A model generated the notes under the pieces. It made no database searches. It saw nothing but the letters and a program-made list of their open reading frames with translations, and was not told where the DNA came from. DNA of 64,000 bases from Anthopleura xanthogrammica (taxonomy: Eukaryota; Cnidaria; Anthozoa; Actiniaria; Actiniidae): positions 4,849,376 to 4,913,375 of the forward strand of contig OZ025224.1 in NCBI GenBank assembly GCA_964019055.1, read 5' to 3'. The position numbers were made by a program, and so were the translations under genes. This document shows positions 50,539 through 61,953 of this stretch, piece after piece. Positions within the stretch are counted from its first letter, which is position 1, and each line of letters opens with the position of its first letter.

Positions 50539-50790
50539 GATTTTCTTGAACAAAAACCAGATTGTTCTGTTTTATTCAATATTGATGATCTTCGTCATGG
50601 CTTGTACTGATTGAGTTATTGTAGATTTTGTGGGGAATGTTGCATGCCAACAGCATCCTGTTGCCTCTCACTATCCCACTGTTGCCCAGATGATATTTTA
50701 GTTAGTTATTCGAAATTTTTCATTAGCATTTCTTCAAAATGGCACAAAATCGTGTTAAGGCTTTCACAAATGTTGTCTATAGCAATTATA

Positions 50791-50800
50791 AATAAATAAA
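50791..50800 (+). promoter_or_regulatory. Candidate polyadenylation signal of the second Eph gene
   Basis: Overlapping AATAAATAAA about 580 bp after the stop. Confidence 0.35.
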
Positions 50801-51401
50801 TGTAACCATGGATGGTTCAAGGAGAAAGCTTTTAGGGGTCGGTAACCCCAATTTTTAATACAGGCACAGTAAGGTTGCAATTACTTTAATTTTTATTTTA
50901 AATCCTGGATTTTAATTACCCTTCAGCGGAAATATTAAATTAATGAAATGTACATAAGTAGCATAATTGATAATTAGTTGCAATTTAGTTGAACATTCTT
51001 TTGAAATAATTACTTGCTGGAATGAAATGAAAGTCATATATATAAGCACTAGCTGCCAGTCTTGACATGGTTGAAGATGTAATCTCAACTTAAAACACAT
51101 CAATTATTCATGTTTAAATGTATGCCTATAATTCCTTTACATCTGACTGTCCTATCATCTATCACCTATATCATGCCTGTTCCAGAGAATAACAGTGAAG
51201 GGACACCTCAGGATAATTTGTTACCTAGCACAAAAGAAATATTGAAGCACTTAAATTTGAATAATGAATAACATTAATTTTGTTATACCTATATGCAGAA
51301 ACACCATGGACCAAAATAAGAATTAGGATTAATTAATAAAATTTCAGGTTATACAAACTTTAAGGATCATTTATTGCCGAAGATGCTTTCAGCATGACTG
51401 C

Positions 51402-51762
51402 AGGGGCAGATCAGGGGATGGTGAGGGGGGTGGCTAGCCACCCTCCCTTTTTGGAATCACGAAATATACTAGAGTTATAAGATACAGTTTTTTTTTACAA
51501 CAAATATTGCACATTTTGATTTCAGATCCAAAGGTAGTGAGGGAGGTGACTGGTCATCTCCTTCCCTTTTGCACAAATGAAATAAAAATGTGTTTACAAC
51601 TGAAAACACTCGGTTTACTTGAAGCTCTCAAAATAATTTCTGTCATTTCAAGACCCTATTTTTTTCACCATTTCCCTGCCTTTTAGGTGTTCCCTATGGT
51701 ATTGGTGCAAGTTACGCTGTAACAGCCACCCCCTTTTAGAAAATCCTGAATCTGCCCCTTTG
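51402..51762. mobile_element. Possible MITE with CAGGGGCAGAT termini
   Basis: Left end CAGGGGCAGATCAGGGG, right end AATCTGCCCCTTTG. The interior has two GGTGRCTRGYCAYC-like blocks and no ORF. It resembles the CAGGGGCTGATCC element at 32672 in its first bases. Confidence 0.6.
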
Positions 51763-52648
51763 TAACTAACGGCATCTTTAGTGTCTATAATATGAACATA
51801 AGAAATGTCTGTATATAGTGTTAAATTTCTGTTTATTTGGTCCTAAATATTTCTCACAAATGGAATATAGCTAGAGATTTAGTTATATGTCAGTCTACTG
51901 CAGTACTAATTTAAACTTGCTACAAGTTTTCCACTCACATACTTTTCTTTTTTCTGCCATGGAAAGAGGATTTGGTGAGTGCAAGCATATTGCCGAGTGA
52001 CAGAGTCACAAAAAGATGACAAGTTAAAATTAATTTTTGAACAACTTTTGTTCAACTTAAAATGTACAAACTTAAGACTGTGTGACACATTTTTAAAAAG
52101 TTTAAAAATCTAATTGTTTGCATTAATTGAATTGTTTTAAAATGCATTGATGCGTATGAAAATGTTACAGACTGTATTAGAAAGCATGTTTCACAAATCA
52201 GATAGATGAGTTTTGATATGTTAAAAACATCAGACTTTATTTTACTTAAATATGTTTGATTCACAGATTGATATACTTTTTATAGCAAATACTGATAAAT
52301 AGTAATTTGAATTAATAAAAATAATTATGGTTGTTTTTCTCTTTGGTTACTTGATACATTATTAATAATTATTGTGACATCTGAGAAGCTCTAGAATTAT
52401 CAACACACAAACACACAACTACAGTGAAGTTACTAAACCTGTGAAATAGAATTAGACAAATACACTTTAGTAGACCCAAATTCCATCGTTTCCTTGTGTC
52501 TATTTAACTATTACACGTTAAAAAGCATTTTTTTTCCACAGGTTTAGTGTTTTCACTCTAACAAACAAACCACATTTCTTCCTCGTAAGCAAAAGCTAGC
52601 TAGAATACACTGATTCCAAACATGGCAGACACAAACAGATGGCCTGAA

Positions 52649-52784
52649 CAGGGACCGCGGAGCGTAATTTTGATTGGGGGGGGCTAATGACCACCAAACA
52701 CTGGAAGACCTAGGGGGTTTGATGGCATGCTCTCATTATTCGGGGGGCTATAGCCCCCCAGCCTCCCCTGCTCCGCGGTCCCTG
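52649..52784. mobile_element. MITE with CAGGGACCGCGGAGC termini, copy 2
   Basis: Left CAGGGACCGCGGAGC, right CTCCGCGGTCCCTG. The interior is the reverse complement of the copy in Eph-2 intron 5, so the two are inserted in opposite orientation. Confidence 0.85.
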
Positions 52785-52985
52785 CTGAATCAAGGGGGCG
52801 AGAACAAGGCTAGTTGGTCATCCGTGATTGTGGAAAGCTCTCTTTTCCCTTAGGAGTGTAAAAAAACAAATCTTAATGGATCCAACACCAGTATCAAAGA
52901 TGAAGCTTGAACTTGATTAAAAAATAACATATAGATCACAAATCATGGACAACTGAGTAGCCTTGTTTTCACCCATAAACCCAGG

Positions 52986-53745
52986 CAGTCTGTTTATGTC
53001 TACCACGTCTGAAATCAGTCTATACTCCACACCCAATTATTAACAACTGTCGCTTGATTATTAGCAACTGGGAAATATTGACTGAGATCTTGATAAGATT
53101 CTTATAAGATTCTTTTGAAATCTTGCAGGATCTTGATAACATTCTTATGAGAATCTTGATAATCATAAGAATATTACTAAGGTCATGGTAGGATTTTTAT
53201 TAGGAATCTTAATAAAAAAAAATTTTTATGAGATCTTCATAAGATTCTTATAAGATTCTTATGAAATCTTGCAGGATCTTGATAACATTCTTATGAGATC
53301 TTGACAAGAATCTTATAAGATATTACTTAAATTCTTATAAGATCTTGATAATATTCTTAATAAGAATCTTATAAGATTAATCTTATAAGAATCTTATAAG
53401 ATTCTTATAAGAATCTTGATAACAAACATAAGAATATTACTAAGGTCTTGGTAGGATTTTTATTAGGAATCTTAATAAAAAAATTTTGAGATCTTCATAA
53501 GATTCTTATAAGATTCCTATGAAATCTTGCAGGATCTTGATAACACTCTTATGAGATCTTGACAAGAATCTTATAAGATATTACTTAAATTCTTATAAGA
53601 TCTTGATAATATTCTTAATAAGAATCTTATAAGATTAATCTTATAAGAATCTTATAACTAAGATTCTTATAAGAATCTTGATAAGAAACATTATAAGAAT
53701 ATTACTAAGGTCTTGCTAGGATTTTTATTAGGAATCTTAATAAAA
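52986..53745. repeat. Palindromic AT-rich higher-order repeat, array 1
   Basis: Leader (CTGTTTATGTCTACCA, AACAACTGTCGCTTGATTAT), then blocks built from AAGATTCTTATAAGAATCTT, a perfect 20-bp dyad, and TCTTGATAA spacers. A truncated block (53091-53232) is followed by two ~255-bp tandem blocks (53233-53486 and 53487-53741), each ending in TTTTTATTAGGAATCTTAA. The leader and one block recur at 56398-56780. Confidence 0.85.
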
Positions 53746-54194
53746 TTTCCACCTACTGTAGGTAAATGTTTTCCACTGAACCCTGCTGTTATAATAAATA
53801 ATAAAGGATGGGCTACCAAATTATCAGAATATTCCTCATAAAGTGTTGCCAGGAATTAACAGCAGTGGGCAAGCATCACATTAAATATATTGATACACAA
53901 ATATATATTAAACTCCTTTTTCATTCGATCTTTAAAACTACACTCCTTTCAAGCCTCAGCTGCTTGTAACAATAATTATTGTATGGAAAAATGCATTATA
54001 TAAAGAACTACAATATCAATCTAAAAAGAGTTTTAACCATAATGAAAAAAATACATTGAATTTCATTTATTAGTAATCAAGAGGCATCAAGCATACTATC
54101 AACCTGTGAATGTAAACACTTATATCAGTCATACTTTTGTTGGCCTATTTTTAAGCCTAAAAAATCAATCTCCTTTCTTTTATATTGAACAACT

Positions 54195-54200
54195 TTTATT
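54195..54200 (-). promoter_or_regulatory. Candidate polyadenylation signal of the MIIP gene
   Basis: AATAAA on the minus strand about 205 bp past the stop at 54404. Confidence 0.3.
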
Positions 54201-54403
54201 GCACACAAGCATCTCAAATCACTCATCCCCCCTCCTCCTCCTCCTTCTCCCTTCATGGACACATACATAGGAGACTGGTCATATATATGCAAGGAGCGGC
54301 CATAAAAAACGAGACTCAAGAGTGGGGGGTGGGGGGAGAGTGGGGGGTGGGGGGGGGGGGGGTCGTCAATACTAGACAATAAACAGTCAATAGACAATTC
54401 ATT

Positions 54404-57400
54404 TCAGAAAGCGGGGAAATTAGTAGAGTGTGCTTTGTCAGACGTTCCTCTTTCCATGTCCAGCACCTGTAGACCATATCTGAGCGAATGACTTCTGTCT
54501 AATAAATCTCTAGTGTTTTGATGATCTGGAGAATATCGTCCTGCTCTTGATGCATCCTGAAATAAATATTCAAAAGGATTAGATACATTACTATTTCATC
54601 ACTAGGGATGAGGGACGGGTTTCTCCTCCCTCCCCCCTCATGTTTCTCAAATCTTTATTTCCAAAATCTCAGCGAAATCTATAAAATGTTAGCAAAATCT
54701 ATTTACTACATACACTGTACATTCTCTTATAAATTAAAAGTGGATAGCCTGGGTTACCTGTGGTCCTATCAACAAACATGGAAAGGGCACAGGGAACCCA
54801 ACCTTGGGTTTCAGTGTACAAGTTGAGTATCCATGAGTTTGCCATAGGGCACATTTGATTCATACTGCCTTCAGTTAGTATTTTGACTAACAAGTTCAAC
54901 ATAACTTCTCAAAAGTGTCTTGACCACTGCCTTGATTTTCCCTATGTTTTAATGGATTTTTTTTTTCAGATACATTTCAAAGTGCATAGATGTACATGTA
55001 ATACTAATAGGGGAGACTGTTAGGCTTCATGTGGTGAGAGCACCACCTAAAGTACAAACAAAATTAGAAGCACAAAATGAGTGCTGATGAATTGAATAAC
55101 AGCTTACCAATGTTTCTCTAGTTTTGTGTAGGGAAGCTTTAAGATCTAGAGAAGAATGTGAAGGGACCACAGCAGGTTTTGAGCTTTCCCAACCAGCGAG
55201 ACAGTGAGATGACAATCCTATGGAGTCTGTAGGATCAAAGCTCGCCCTTCTATGAGGTTTTACCTTGTAAGGAGACATTAGTGTGGACCTTGGTACACTC
55301 ACTCTGCAAAGTTAAGAGTGACAAATATCTAACATTAACCAATATGCATCATTAAATAAATAAATAAAATATATAAATAAATAACAGACAAATAAATAAA
55401 CAAATAAATAAACAAAATTAATAAATAAATTTATGAATAAATATAAAAATAAATAAATCAGTTAATCAACTTTGTTTAAATAGAGGATAAAACTTGACAG
55501 TAATCCAACTGATAAACTTGTACTCTCTAGTTTATTAGGGACAGGACTGCCATTAACGTGGTCATCCAAGCTACATGAAGGTCTAACCATTTGCAGAATG
55601 ATGTAATTACTACAAAGACAGCACCTCAGTTATCTTAAGACCCTGGTGCTCAGCCAACTGCGTTGCAGTTTTCATCATTACCTTATTAGCAGTAAAATTA
55701 TCTGAATTGTTTGCAAGATATTCTGTACTTTAGTTACCTGATGAAACTCCCTTGTGTTTCATATTCTGGTTGAGGTTTAGTATAACACACACGACATGTC
55801 TCATCAGAGCTGTGGATTCTTTCAGCAAACAATCTTTTATTTAATTTATAAGTATTTTCACCTAAAAATGTAAACAAAATATATTGATTACTGCAAGAAA
55901 CCATAGAGGACAGTCCTTCATACAATATGTTCTCTTGATTACTAAATACTAATACAATCAAGATAAATACCAAGTGTATAAAACAAAAATATTATATTAT
56001 ACCCTGTATCTGAATGTCATCAGATTTATCATGATCATTATCATCATAATATATCATTAATCATATCCATTTTGAAATCATTAGCAAATCCTGCAATCTG
56101 ATTGGCTACAAGGTGTGCGATTTAAGCATTAATTGCACTATTTTGAATCATTAATTGCATCATTTTGTCAAACAATCACTTTTGAAGCTACATATAACTG
56201 TTGAGTATTTTAATATATTAAGTTTCAAAATGGAAATGATTAATAGGTAATAGAACTGAGTGTCTTGCAATTTTGGGCAGAAATCACACTCGTGATTAAC
56301 AAATTGCACTCCCGCTGCGCGGTCGTGCAATTTTGTAATCACTCTTGCGATTTCAGCCCAAATTGCACTCCACTCAGTTCTATTACCATTATTAATCAGC
56401 CTGTTTATGTCTACCATATCTGAAATCAGTCTATTCTCCAAACGGATTCCTCCAAACCCAAAATGTTATTAACAACTGTCGCTTGATTATTAGCAACTGG
56501 GAAATATTGACTGAGATCTTGATAAGATTCTTATAAGATTCTTATGAAATCTTGCAGGATCTTGATAACATTCTTATGAGATCTTGATAAGAATCTTATA
56601 AGATATTACTTAAATTCTTATAGATCTTGATTATATTCTTAATAAGAATCTTATAAGATTAATCTTATAAGAATCTTACAGTATAAGATTCTTATAAGAA
56701 TCTTGATAAGAAACATTATAAGAATATTACTATATAAGGTCTTGGTAGGATTCTTATTAGGAATCTTAATAAGATCTCCACCTTGATTACTAAATAATAC
56801 AATCAAGAGAAATACCAAGTGTAAAACAAAAATATTATATATCCTGTATCTGAATGTCATCAGATTTATCATGATCATTATCATCATAATATATCATTAA
56901 TGGCATTAACAAAAAATCCTGTACTGTAGTTCAGTACTGTAGAAAGTCAACTACTATCATCACTCACAGTCATGGAGTTGCCATACAATACCATTAAGCG
57001 CAGTATGTATCATCCTTTTTTATTTTCACTTCATAATTTAATAACATATATATTTACAGTAAGTTAATTCAAGGACAACAATACATAGCAATTAATACAA
57101 ACAGCAACATGTTAGAAGGTGGTAAATAGAAAACCTCTGTCACAATTCAATAAAGTAACTTACATGAATAGGATTCTTTGTCCTCAAAGTCAATATCATC
57201 CTTTTTCAAAGGTGTAATGGAGCGATAAGGTTTCAAACTTGGTCTGTTGTAAAATAAGAAAATCAGATTGTAAAATATGTAATTACGGTGGAGTGCCTCA
57301 TTTACAATGTTAGTCTTACTTTATTTGCGTTGAGATTTAAATAAAACTTCCTTTGAGATAAAGGATGTAAATTTTTACTCAGGATTTTGGCAAGCAAGCA

Positions 57401-59128
57401 AAGACTGCTTACGAAAATTGAGTAGTTTGCTGGTTTCAATGACAGGATGAGTTAAACTCTAACACTCTCTTCTCACAAATTTTTAAGTTATTTGCTAGTG
57501 TGTCTAAAGTTCAAAATTCTCATATATTTTAACTCTCAAAACTAACATAACTAACTAGCATTCATGTATTAAGGAGGGCTAAACCACCAAAGGCCTATTA
57601 CTGGTTACCTAAAATATGTAATTTATAAAATAGAAAATTATGATACCCTATGTGCTAAAAAAAAAAAAAAAAAAGCAAACAAACAAAAACAACTATTCTT
57701 CTTGAAAGAACAATGGCTGACATTATAAAACTGAATGATAACAATTTTGATCTGCATCCATTGATTAAAATTAAATGGTGTCTTTTTTGAATTGGCTGAC
57801 AGCTGACAATATAACACAACCAATATAGTTCTGCAACTAAAGATGGCAGTATGTATACTGCCAAAACATTTCTTGTTTCAAAATTGTTTCTTGTGGAAAT
57901 CTCAAAACAACCATAATACATTATACAGTGAATTATGCTACTTACTCTGAAATTGTTTTGCTATAACATTCATCCTTGTTGACTCTCCTAAATTCCTTCA
58001 AGTCATCAAAAAAGTCATCACTTTTCTCTGCTATGTATGACGTGTTGTCAAGGATACCAGCTATCCAATCATAACCAAGCATTGATCGTCTGTTTAGATT
58101 GTCATCAATCACATTTCTGTTTTCATCTTCTAGATGTGAAGATGACTGGAAGCTAACGTGAAGCCCTTTCTTTGGGGTCTGAATATATAATATGCAATAT
58201 TAATATAATACATGTTAACCATGATTATACAGCGTATTATAATTACTGGCTAACTTTATCTTAACCTTATATGTTGTGACTGGACAGTAGGAAACCATCT
58301 TGGTGTACTGTACAGTTGTTAAGTAAAGTACTCTAAGCCAGTACCATAAAATAAGATGAGTGTTCTAGATGAAATAAATATGGTAGCCTTCAAGGACTGA
58401 TTTTTTGGACAAGGATACAAAATGCCTCTTTCATTAATTGATATTAAACATGATTAATACATTTGACCGTTACAAAGCAAATAAACATGATTTAATTATT
58501 TTAACCTTTGGTCTGCCTACATATAGGAGGAAAAGGACCATTACACGATAAAAAAAAATATTCTTAGACTAGCTAAAATATGTTGTAAACTTATAATTTA
58601 TTATATATTTTGTATGCACAACTATCCAAGATACCAATTTTTTTTTTTTTTTGCACAAACGTTTATTAACCTCCATCTTATCATATGACAATTCCATTTT
58701 AATTTTGGCCTTAGTATGGCAGCGAAAACGGAATTTAAACTTACCTTTCTTGAACGGTTATTTGTGGAGGTTCGAAGAATAGAATTTGGCGTTAATTCAC
58801 TATTATACAAAGTTCTGTTTCTTCTATCATTGCCAGACTCACTTAAAGCGTCTCTGTAACTCTTTGGTGTACTAGTAGCACCACTCGAATAGTCTGATTT
58901 TCTCTCTGAGCGTTGAACTGAAGAAGGAGTTCTATCCAAACCACGAACCGTAAAGCTCGTTTCTTGACCGAAATCTGTCAAGCATACTGATTTTCTTGCC
59001 TGCATTTCCTTCAATATGGACCGAATTTCTTCCTGTCCTTGTCTTAAGCTTTTTAAAAGAGAGCTGTTAGCATTTTTTAGCCTTGAATGAGGCGAGTCTG
59101 TTGTGTTGACACAGAAGCCATCCGCCAT
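54404..59128 (-). CDS. MIIP: MIIP-like protein (migration and invasion-inhibitory protein), 6 exons, 389 aa
   Basis: Exons in transcript order: 59128-58745, 58178-57946, 57243-57164, 55861-55738, 55303-55108, 54556-54404. All junctions are GT..AG and the frame closes (1170 nt). The length is close to human MIIP (388 aa by my recollection). Recognised by LGYDWIAGILDNTS in exon 2, YKLNKRLF and a CRVC motif in exon 4, and RVSVPRSTL, HRRASFDPTDSIGL and HCLAGWE in exon 5, in the same order as the vertebrate protein. The N-terminus has a short Leu-rich predicted helix, then a Ser/Thr/Arg-rich low-complexity stretch. No TM or signal peptide: probably cytosolic. In vertebrates MIIP restrains cell migration (IGFBP2, HDAC6 and PAK1 have been reported as partners); that role here is inference. 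The second Cys of the vertebrate CxxC pair beside the YxLNxRLF motif appears to be Thr, so any zinc site may be altered. Start chosen at ATGGCGGAT (A at -3, G at +4); in-frame ATGs at 59158 and 59242 are possible. Confidence 0.87.
55345..55460. repeat. (AAAT)n tetranucleotide repeat (MIIP intron 4)
   Basis: AATA/AAAC/AAAT tetramers, imperfect. Confidence 0.85.
56246..56387. mobile_element. MITE with GGTAATAGAACTGAGTG termini
   Basis: Left GGTAATAGAACTGAGTG, right CACTCAGTTCTATTACC. The arms continue inward through TTGCAATTTTGGGC/GCCCAAATTGCA. About 142 bp. Confidence 0.85.
56398..56780. repeat. Palindromic AT-rich higher-order repeat, array 2 (MIIP intron 3)
   Basis: Same leader and a single ~255-bp block as in 52986-53745, ending ATTAGGAATCTTAATAAG. 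Confidence 0.85.
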
Positions 59129-60320
59129 TTTTTCAAATTTCTGTAAATATTTACTCATCTCGACCCAGGCTAGAACCATCATATCACACCACAGGGAGCC
59201 CAGTACAAGAGTTTTATTCTCGCACGCGATAATCAAACACATTTTTTTTTTCTGATTAATTTTCCTGTTCGCTCAAGTTCGCTCATATATTATGGAGGAA
59301 ACTATCTTTGCCTTAAAAACAAAAGTTTTAGATACTCGGGTTTTTTTTAATTTTATTTGTATTCTTCACTTTTATCCAAAGTGGGATCCCTGTGGACTAG
59401 ACGCGCTTTCCCATAAAGCGCGGGAAATTTTTACAAAGTCCTTTACAAAACAACTACTTAAAAGGTAAGGGGTTTTTTTCATTTTTATAATCAAAAATAT
59501 ATTTTACTTTTTTCACAAATTGATCAGTATTTAAGATTTTCTGGTGCTTAGCGAAAGCTGAAGTTACGAATCCTTTTTAAAGTCAAGTTCTTGCTATAAA
59601 ATAAGCTTAAAATCTTCACTGAAGAAACGCCAAGAAACGGTCAAGCAGTTTTGAAAGTTCATATCAAAAATCTTTAAATGGAGATGGTAACTACCGACAA
59701 ACTCCGAAGAATAACGTAGAGACTAAAGCAGAAACTTTTTTCTTTTTTCAGTCGCGCTTCTTCTTAAGCAGCAGATACTTCTTGAAGAAGCGCGAAAAAG
59801 AGAAAAAGAAAAAATGACTGTCTATAGATAGACCTTATGCAAAACCCATAAATGAGGACTAGTATACTAGTACACTACTCAGGAGCTGATCAGCTCCTAA
59901 AGTCATAGCAGCCAGCATTCGAAAGCATATGCTAAGATTAGTAGTACGCAAAATTTGAGTGCTCTAGCATAAATATATACTAGGGAAAATACAGCAATTT
60001 AAAATTAGAAGGATTTTTATGTGAAACAGCCATGACTCGATCAGCCTCGTTGGCATGTTTTTGGCACATTTTAAATGTTTATAACTCTAAATCTGCAAAC
60101 AATTATCATTATTATACATTTTACTCAGTATCTCAATTTTGATTGGTCGAGAGCCCTCAGCCAATTCCTGATATCGTGTGAACTCGACATGATAAATGTA
60201 TTATCTGTAGCAGATAATACATTTATCATGTTGAGTCTCTCAAGGTCACAATGGAAATGAAAATACGTTTGCTTTTTTTTCGAAAGGAGAATTAAATCTT
60301 TATTCTTAGTTTACAAAATG
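59129..60320. other. Spacer upstream of MIIP
   Basis: The MIIP promoter should lie at its left side, but no core element is convincing. It contains small hairpins at 59753-59800 (GCGCTTCTTCTTAAG/CTTGAAGAAGCGC) and 60181-60235 (CTCGACATGATAAATGTATT and its complement around a 5-nt loop). Confidence 0.45.
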
Positions 60321-60326
60321 TATAAT

Positions 60327-60478
60327 AAAACAATTATCGAATTCGGTTTTCGCATGACATTGTAAATATCAAGACCTCGGCCGTTTTATCCGCCTCAGCC
60401 TACGGCTTCGGCAGATATCACGGCCTTGGTCTTGATAATTTGCGATATCATGCTCAACCTCATCCAATAATTGTTTAT
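60327..60478. mobile_element. MITE-like inverted repeat
   Basis: Arms AAACAATTATCGAATTCGGT ... ATCAAGACCTCGGCC, and the complementary GGCCTTGGTCTTGAT ... CCAATAATTGTTT, about 150 bp. Confidence 0.7.
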
Positions 60479-60548
60479 TATTCTTTGAAAATGTGCACAG
60501 TTACTATTTCACTGATGGTATTTCATGTGAAGACAAAATATTTCCTCA

Positions 60549-60936
60549 ATAAGCCACTTCACGGTTTCGTCCGCCATCTTGAAATTGGGGCAAACGCGGC
60601 AAAATATATAGAAATCTGGATCACTTTGACTTCCCGTAACTCCGCTCATTTTTAATGGATTTTCAAAATTTAAACTTCAATTATCAGCAGCCATGTATAC
60701 CAGTTGTCGGACTGAAAATAAAACCAATGTAGGTCTTTTAACTAGTTTTGCGACTCATCATATTTTTACAATTTTTTCATATTCACGTGCCCATCGTTTT
60801 ATTATGAAAACAAACATCTTATTTTCTCAATTTAAAGCTTTCCATTTTCCATCATATTTAGAGGTATATTTTCAATATATTTTGCCGCGTTTGCCCCAAT
60901 TTCAAGATGGCGGACGAAACCGTGAAGTGGCTTATT
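60549..60936. mobile_element. MITE, 388 bp, AAGCCACTTCACGGTTTCG termini
   Basis: The left arm 60550-60611 and right arm 60876-60935 are almost perfect complements (AAGCCACTTCACGG, CCGCCATCTTGAAATTGGGG). The interior is AT-rich and non-coding. Confidence 0.85.
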
Positions 60937-61805
60937 CAAATTATTTCAAAAATATTTCATTAAGCTTTTCCTTTATGCAAATTAGGAGCGACCGATATCA
61001 TGGATATTGCATAAGGTCTGTATGAGCTTATGTATGATTTATTTTACAATCTTTTGTCGAAATTATCAAACTATCTCTTCTAATCAACAAATTATCTTCG
61101 ATGATGGAGTAAACATAGTAGGACGCCATATTGAAATCAAGGGCAGACGGTGGTCAAAAAAGGTATGTTGAAGAAGTATACATGTAAGTTTACTCTATAA
61201 AGAATCATTTAGCTGGTATTTTAAAACAAGCATTATTTTATCATCATCATTATCATCATTATCATAATTATCATTATGAATGTTTTGTTAGAGTCAAATT
61301 ATCGTAACTGCGCATGCGCACTCAGTCTTGATGCAACTCTTATAGCCGGTCTATTAGGTATGGTGATGTGTTCGATACGATTCGCCACCAGACAAGACTC
61401 ATGAGGTTGGTCACCTTCAAAACCAACTGTACATGTGCGTCGTCAACGAGAAGGGAGATTCTGAGCATGATCTAAATCAAAAGTTCACTTCCGGCAACCC
61501 GTCGACGCCTCTCCCTTTCCTAGCCCGAGGCCCTATATTACCACTCCGGACTTATAGCGTACAAACGACGGTCATCTGCTCCTATTACCCAAAGGTAGAT
61601 GACTAGTTCGAATGGTACCAAAGGACGCTCATTTTACAGCATTTTAGCAAGTTTTTCTTTTGAACATCCTAAAAGGTACCAAATTACAAAAAATAAACCC
61701 TTTCACCCGCTTCTTTTTCAGTGTTGTGCTGTTTCCTTTTTGCTATCCTTTATTACTCTTTCATCATTAAATAAACTCTACAGTTTTCTTCTAATTTACA
61801 TTTTT

Positions 61806-61836
61806 CTCCGACAAAGGACTAACGTCTGAAACGTCA
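61806..61836 (+). mobile_element. Degenerate hammerhead/Penelope-end-like motif
   Basis: CCGACAAAGGACTAACGTCT followed by GAAACGTCAG. The layout (CUGANGA-like box, short stem, GAAACGTC) matches the end motif I know from Penelope-like elements, with two mismatches in the CUGANGA box. No reverse transcriptase ORF nearby. Confidence 0.35.
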
Positions 61837-61901
61837 GTATATATAACTAACTAAATCGCAAACATTGGAAAATGTTTTTTTTCAGGTGTTCAAATTTCCT
61901 T

Positions 61902-61907
61902 TTTATT
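61902..61907 (-). promoter_or_regulatory. Candidate polyadenylation signal of the class C GPCR
   Basis: AATAAA on the minus strand about 50 bp past the stop at 61954. Confidence 0.35.
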
Positions 61908-61953
61908 CATTTCTTTTAAATATTTATATGCTCCTTAAGTACTTTTGCCATAT

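Larger units (their letters stand above)
55934..56902. repeat. Insertion between ~120-bp direct repeats in MIIP intron 3
   Basis: Sequence 55934-56058 (TTGATTACTAAATACTAATA ... ATATATCATTAAT) recurs at 56782-56902 with small indels. Between them is a ~720-bp insert holding a MITE (56246-56387) and one palindromic AT-rich block (56398-56780). Confidence 0.8.

Noticed and set aside
59129..59242. Longer N-terminus for the MIIP protein from the ATG at 59242 or 59158
   Set aside because: The ATG at 59128 has the best context and gives a length matching the family; the longer versions are not excluded but less likely.
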